From: CAZUZS01 sp964624795
GTDB taxonomy: Bacteria; Calditrichota; Calditrichia; RBG-13-44-9
Direction of reading: 5' to 3'
NCBI GenBank assembly: GCA_964624795.1
Contig: CAZUZS010000015.1
Location: forward strand, 1 to 64,000
DNA length: 64,000 bases
The position numbers and the translations under genes were made by a program. Below the pieces are notes generated by a model, which did no database searches, was not told the DNA's origin, and worked only from the letters and a program-made list of their open reading frames with translations. Positions 62,018 to 64,000 of the stretch are shown piece after piece (the stretch's first letter is position 1; every line of letters begins with the position of its first letter).

Positions 62018-62043
62018 TTTGGGCACAGTTTGGGCACAGTTTG
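62018..62043. repeat. Tandem 11-base repeat TTTGGGCACAG
   Basis: Two adjacent copies of TTTGGGCACAG, followed by a partial third (TTTGAG). It lies about 95 bases past the broken tRNA copy, in a region with TGTACGGGAAAA and other short repeats that resembles integrase arm-type sites. Confidence 0.5.
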
Positions 62044-62109
62044 AGGAAGCGGCAGATTCGGGCTTCGGGCTAATGTATCTGAATTTCGGATTTTTTATAA
62101 TGCGCTCCC

Positions 62110-62165
62110 AACTTCTTACTTCTTACTTCCTACTTCTTACTTCCTACTACTTATTTCCTACTTCG
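62110..62165. repeat. CTTACTTC/CCTACTTC hexamer array
   Basis: About nine tandem copies of a degenerate hexamer (ACTTCT/ACTTCC with TA links), all in one orientation. It is the same family as the inverted pair at 61570-61634. The stretch 61733-62209 holds this array, the tRNA copy and the 11-base repeats, but no gene I can support. Confidence 0.6.
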
Positions 62166-62209
62166 TCTCACCACCCCGGATTTCTCTCACTACCTTTTCC
62201 ATTATTCCT

Positions 62210-62374
62210 TTACTGAGGATATATCATAAAGAACACCTTTAGTGCAATACCTGCGGCAATGTAAGCGAGGAGAATTCCCAGCGCCCTGATAAACACCTTA
62301 CGTTTATGCTGGAACATTATAAATGAAGCAACAGCCATACTAACGGATAAGATCAAATACAGGTATGCTAACAC
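62210..62374 (-). CDS. 54-residue two-helix membrane protein
   Basis: A small gene starting at GTG with GGAGGTG five bases upstream, a near-ideal ribosome site. An in-frame ATG seven codons earlier lies before that site and is rejected. Two hydrophobic helices (LAYLYLILSVSMAVASFIMF and LGILLAYIAAGIALKVFFMI) are joined by a short basic loop (QHKRKVFIR), so both ends are probably outside. No family recognised. It sits between the repeat region and a peptidase gene. Confidence 0.65.
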   Translation of the reverse strand: MLAYLYLILSVSMAVASFIMFQHKRKVFIRALGILLAYIAAGIALKVFFMIYPQ

Positions 62375-62533
62375 GGAATCACCTCCATGTGACAATCTCT
62401 TTCAAATCTGATTTTCAAAATAATCAAACAGCTATTAATCCTTACCAGCAAAAATACAAACTAATTTAGCACCCTGCTAACACCGCTGTGTGATGCTAAT
62501 CGTAATTTCTTAATATGAAATACAAATAAAAAA

Positions 62534-62554
62534 GCCCCGACGAAATGTCAGGGC
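62534..62554 (-). terminator. Rho-independent terminator of the M3 peptidase gene
   Basis: On the minus strand GCCCTGAC-ATTTC-GTCGGGGC (8-bp stem with one G-U) followed by TTTTTTATTT, 30 bases after the stop. Confidence 0.85.
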
Positions 62555-62583
62555 CTTGTAAAAGAGAAAAAATGTTTCTGAAT

Positions 62584-64000
62584 TTAGTCCGTCTGGGTAC
62601 TCATCCATTGCTCAAAGGCATCGAATGAGAAATCCCTGCCCAGGAACTCTTTAACCATTGAAGCAGCATCTTTCGAGCCGCCCGGCTCGAGAATGAGCTT
62701 CCGGTATCGTGTAGCAACCGCAGAATTATTCATTCCCTCTTTCTGAAACACGCTGAAAAGATCCTTGGCAATTACCTCGGACCACATATAGGTATAGTAA
62801 ATCGCGGAATAGTTATCCAAATGACCAAATGACACATACATGTGGGTATCGTCTACATATTGGAAAGGTGTGTATTCAGCCTGCAATTTTTTCATCGTGG
62901 TCAGCGGATCGAATTTGGTGTAATCCTGATTATAGAAGTTCAGCGAGATGGCTGCGTAGAACATTTGCTGTTCGGTATTCAGCCCCAGGTCGAATTTGCG
63001 CGTGCGATTCATTTTGTTGATCAGGTCGTCAGGGATGACCTCTCCTGCTTCATTCCGGGCAAACATTTTCAGGATAGCAGGATCCCATGCCCATTCCTGC
63101 AGCAGAATGGAAGGCGTTTCCACAAAATCCCATTCCGTCTTTATCCCGGAGATACCTACCCATTGCTGGCGGCCGGCAAAAATATGGTGCAGCAGGTGCC
63201 CGAATTCATGGAAAAAAGTTTCCACCTGCTCATGCTCCATCAAACCGGGAGTTCCATCCCCTCCGGGAAAATTGCACACCAGTGCCGCTTCGGGAACTTG
63301 CCGGCCTTCAACGCCGGTAACCACCTGCGACATCATGGCATGTTTGTATTTATCTTTCCTGGGATGCATATCCAGGTAGAATCTTCCGATGAGCGTATCG
63401 CCGCTCCATATTTCATACGGCTCAACACTCTTGTCCCAAACCGGAACATCCGCCTTTTTATAACTCACTTTGAAGAGGTGTCCGGTAATCTTGAACAGAC
63501 CATCCCGAACCCGGTCGTAAGCAAAATACTGGCGAAGCGCCTGTGAATCGAAATCGTAATTTTCTTTTTTGACCAATTCGCCGATATATGTTTTTTGCCA
63601 GTCGCCAACTTCTTTGGCAGCAGGATTTTCGACCTGCAATCGCCGGAGCAGTTCGCGGTAATCGGTGGCAGCGCTTTTTTCTGCTATTTCCGACACCCTT
63701 TTAATAAAATTACCGGCAGCCTCCGGATTTTTAATCATTTTGTCTTCGGTTACATAATATGCATAATTTTTATAGCCCAGAATTTTGGCAAGCTCATACC
63801 GTTTTGCTAACATATCATGCAGAACGGTTTCATTTGCCGGATAGCCGCGATTCCGATATTTTTTGTACAGTTCGAAGCGCAGGGGATCGGACTTGGCATA
63901 AGCAATGAACGGAAAATAATCTGGGTAATCGGTGGTAATGGTGATTTTGCCGTCCGGTCCGGGTTGATGATTTTCAATGAAATCCTGTGGTAATCCCGCC
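62584..64000 (-). CDS. M3-family zinc oligopeptidase, 5' end outside window
   Basis: The C-terminal 472 residues of an M3 metallopeptidase (thimet oligopeptidase/Dcp/OpdA group). The frame is open to the window edge, so the start is missing. The zinc site is FFHEFGHLLHHIF, with the further Glu ligand in DFVETPSILLQEW. Other family blocks are RFYLDMHPRKDKYKHAM, VCNFPGGDGTPGLMEHEQVETF, YSAIYYTYMWSEVIAKDLF and the C-terminal LILEPGGSKDAASMVKEFLGRDFSFDAF. It degrades short peptides; whether it is exported depends on the missing N-terminus. Confidence 0.93.
   Translation of the reverse strand, partial: AGLPQDFIENHQPGPDGKITITTDYPDYFPFIAYAKSDPLRFELYKKYRNRGYPANETVLHDMLAKRYELAKILGYKNYAYYVTEDKMIKNPEAAGNFIKRVSEIAEKSAATDYRELLRRLQVENPAAKEVGDWQKTYIGELVKKENYDFDSQALRQYFAYDRVRDGLFKITGHLFKVSYKKADVPVWDKSVEPYEIWSGDTLIGRFYLDMHPRKDKYKHAMMSQVVTGVEGRQVPEAALVCNFPGGDGTPGLMEHEQVETFFHEFGHLLHHIFAGRQQWVGISGIKTEWDFVETPSILLQEWAWDPAILKMFARNEAGEVIPDDLINKMNRTRKFDLGLNTEQQMFYAAISLNFYNQDYTKFDPLTTMKKLQAEYTPFQYVDDTHMYVSFGHLDNYSAIYYTYMWSEVIAKDLFSVFQKEGMNNSAVATRYRKLILEPGGSKDAASMVKEFLGRDFSFDAFEQWMSTQTD

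Noticed and set aside
61786..62037. 83-codon minus-strand ORF across the broken tRNA copy
   Set aside because: It is read through tRNA-derived and tandem-repeat sequence; no domain. It is probably noncoding or an integrase-end relic.

Overview
This window reads as a chromosomal segment of a Gram-negative bacterium, probably from the FCB side of the tree (a Calditrichota/KSB1/Zixibacteria/Marinimicrobia-like lineage). This is inference, because no rRNA gene is present. The reasons are: a complete division and cell-wall cluster whose MurE carries the DNPR motif of meso-diaminopimelate enzymes; a SPOR-domain lipoprotein; a YbeY with GYDD instead of GYDH; pseudoreceiver/PATAN (DUF4388)/GTPase genes; DUF4416 and DUF2203 families; and tRNA promoters resembling the TAnnTTTG type known from Bacteroidota. 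Most of the window is core genome, densely packed and largely on the minus strand.

Layout. 0.2-10 kb (minus): SirB1-like protein, DUF2203 protein and a dihydrolipoyl dehydrogenase, then a pyruvate dehydrogenase operon (aceE, double-lipoyl E2, second E3). A four-helix-bundle gene flanked by inverted GATTAN hexamer tracts sits between E2 and E3. 10.6-28 kb (minus): dcw cluster mraZ-rsmH-ftsL-ftsI-murE-murF-mraY-[two tiny ORFs]-murD-ftsW-murG-murC-murB-ftsQ-ftsA-ftsZ. 28.4-33 kb (minus): queA, ruvB, ruvA, ruvC, yebC and a SPOR lipoprotein. 33.4-40.6 kb (mostly plus): cysteine desulfurase, ArsC-like protein (minus), metallo-hydrolase, glycerophosphodiesterase, ferredoxin, queG, dxs. 40.7-48.5 kb (minus): selB, selA, CorC-like protein, ybeY, PgpH-like HD phosphodiesterase. 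48.9-53.6 kb (plus): long-chain acyl-CoA synthetase, DUF4416, purM, GalT-like protein.

53.6-64 kb holds the accessory material. It contains tRNA-Glu, a 40-residue membrane protein, tRNA-Arg and tRNA-Leu, a three-gene pseudoreceiver/PATAN/GTPase operon, two RNA methyltransferases, a stand-alone TrpB2 and two tRNA-Ser genes. These are followed by a broken second copy of the tRNA-Ser 3' half, hexamer repeats, a 54-residue membrane protein and a truncated M3 peptidase.

The strongest new observation lies upstream of trpB2. A 28-codon ORF with five Trp codons is followed by a rho-independent terminator, and a 12-bp antiterminator pairing can be drawn between the ORF and the terminator's 5' arm. 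This is a classical ribosome-mediated Trp attenuator controlling a stand-alone tryptophan synthase beta-like gene. Other points worth a second look are the PATAN/GTPase cassette with its P-loop-less partner, the four-helix-bundle insertion in the PDH operon, the two amber-separated mini-ORFs inside the dcw cluster and the tRNA-Ser fragment that looks like an integration scar.
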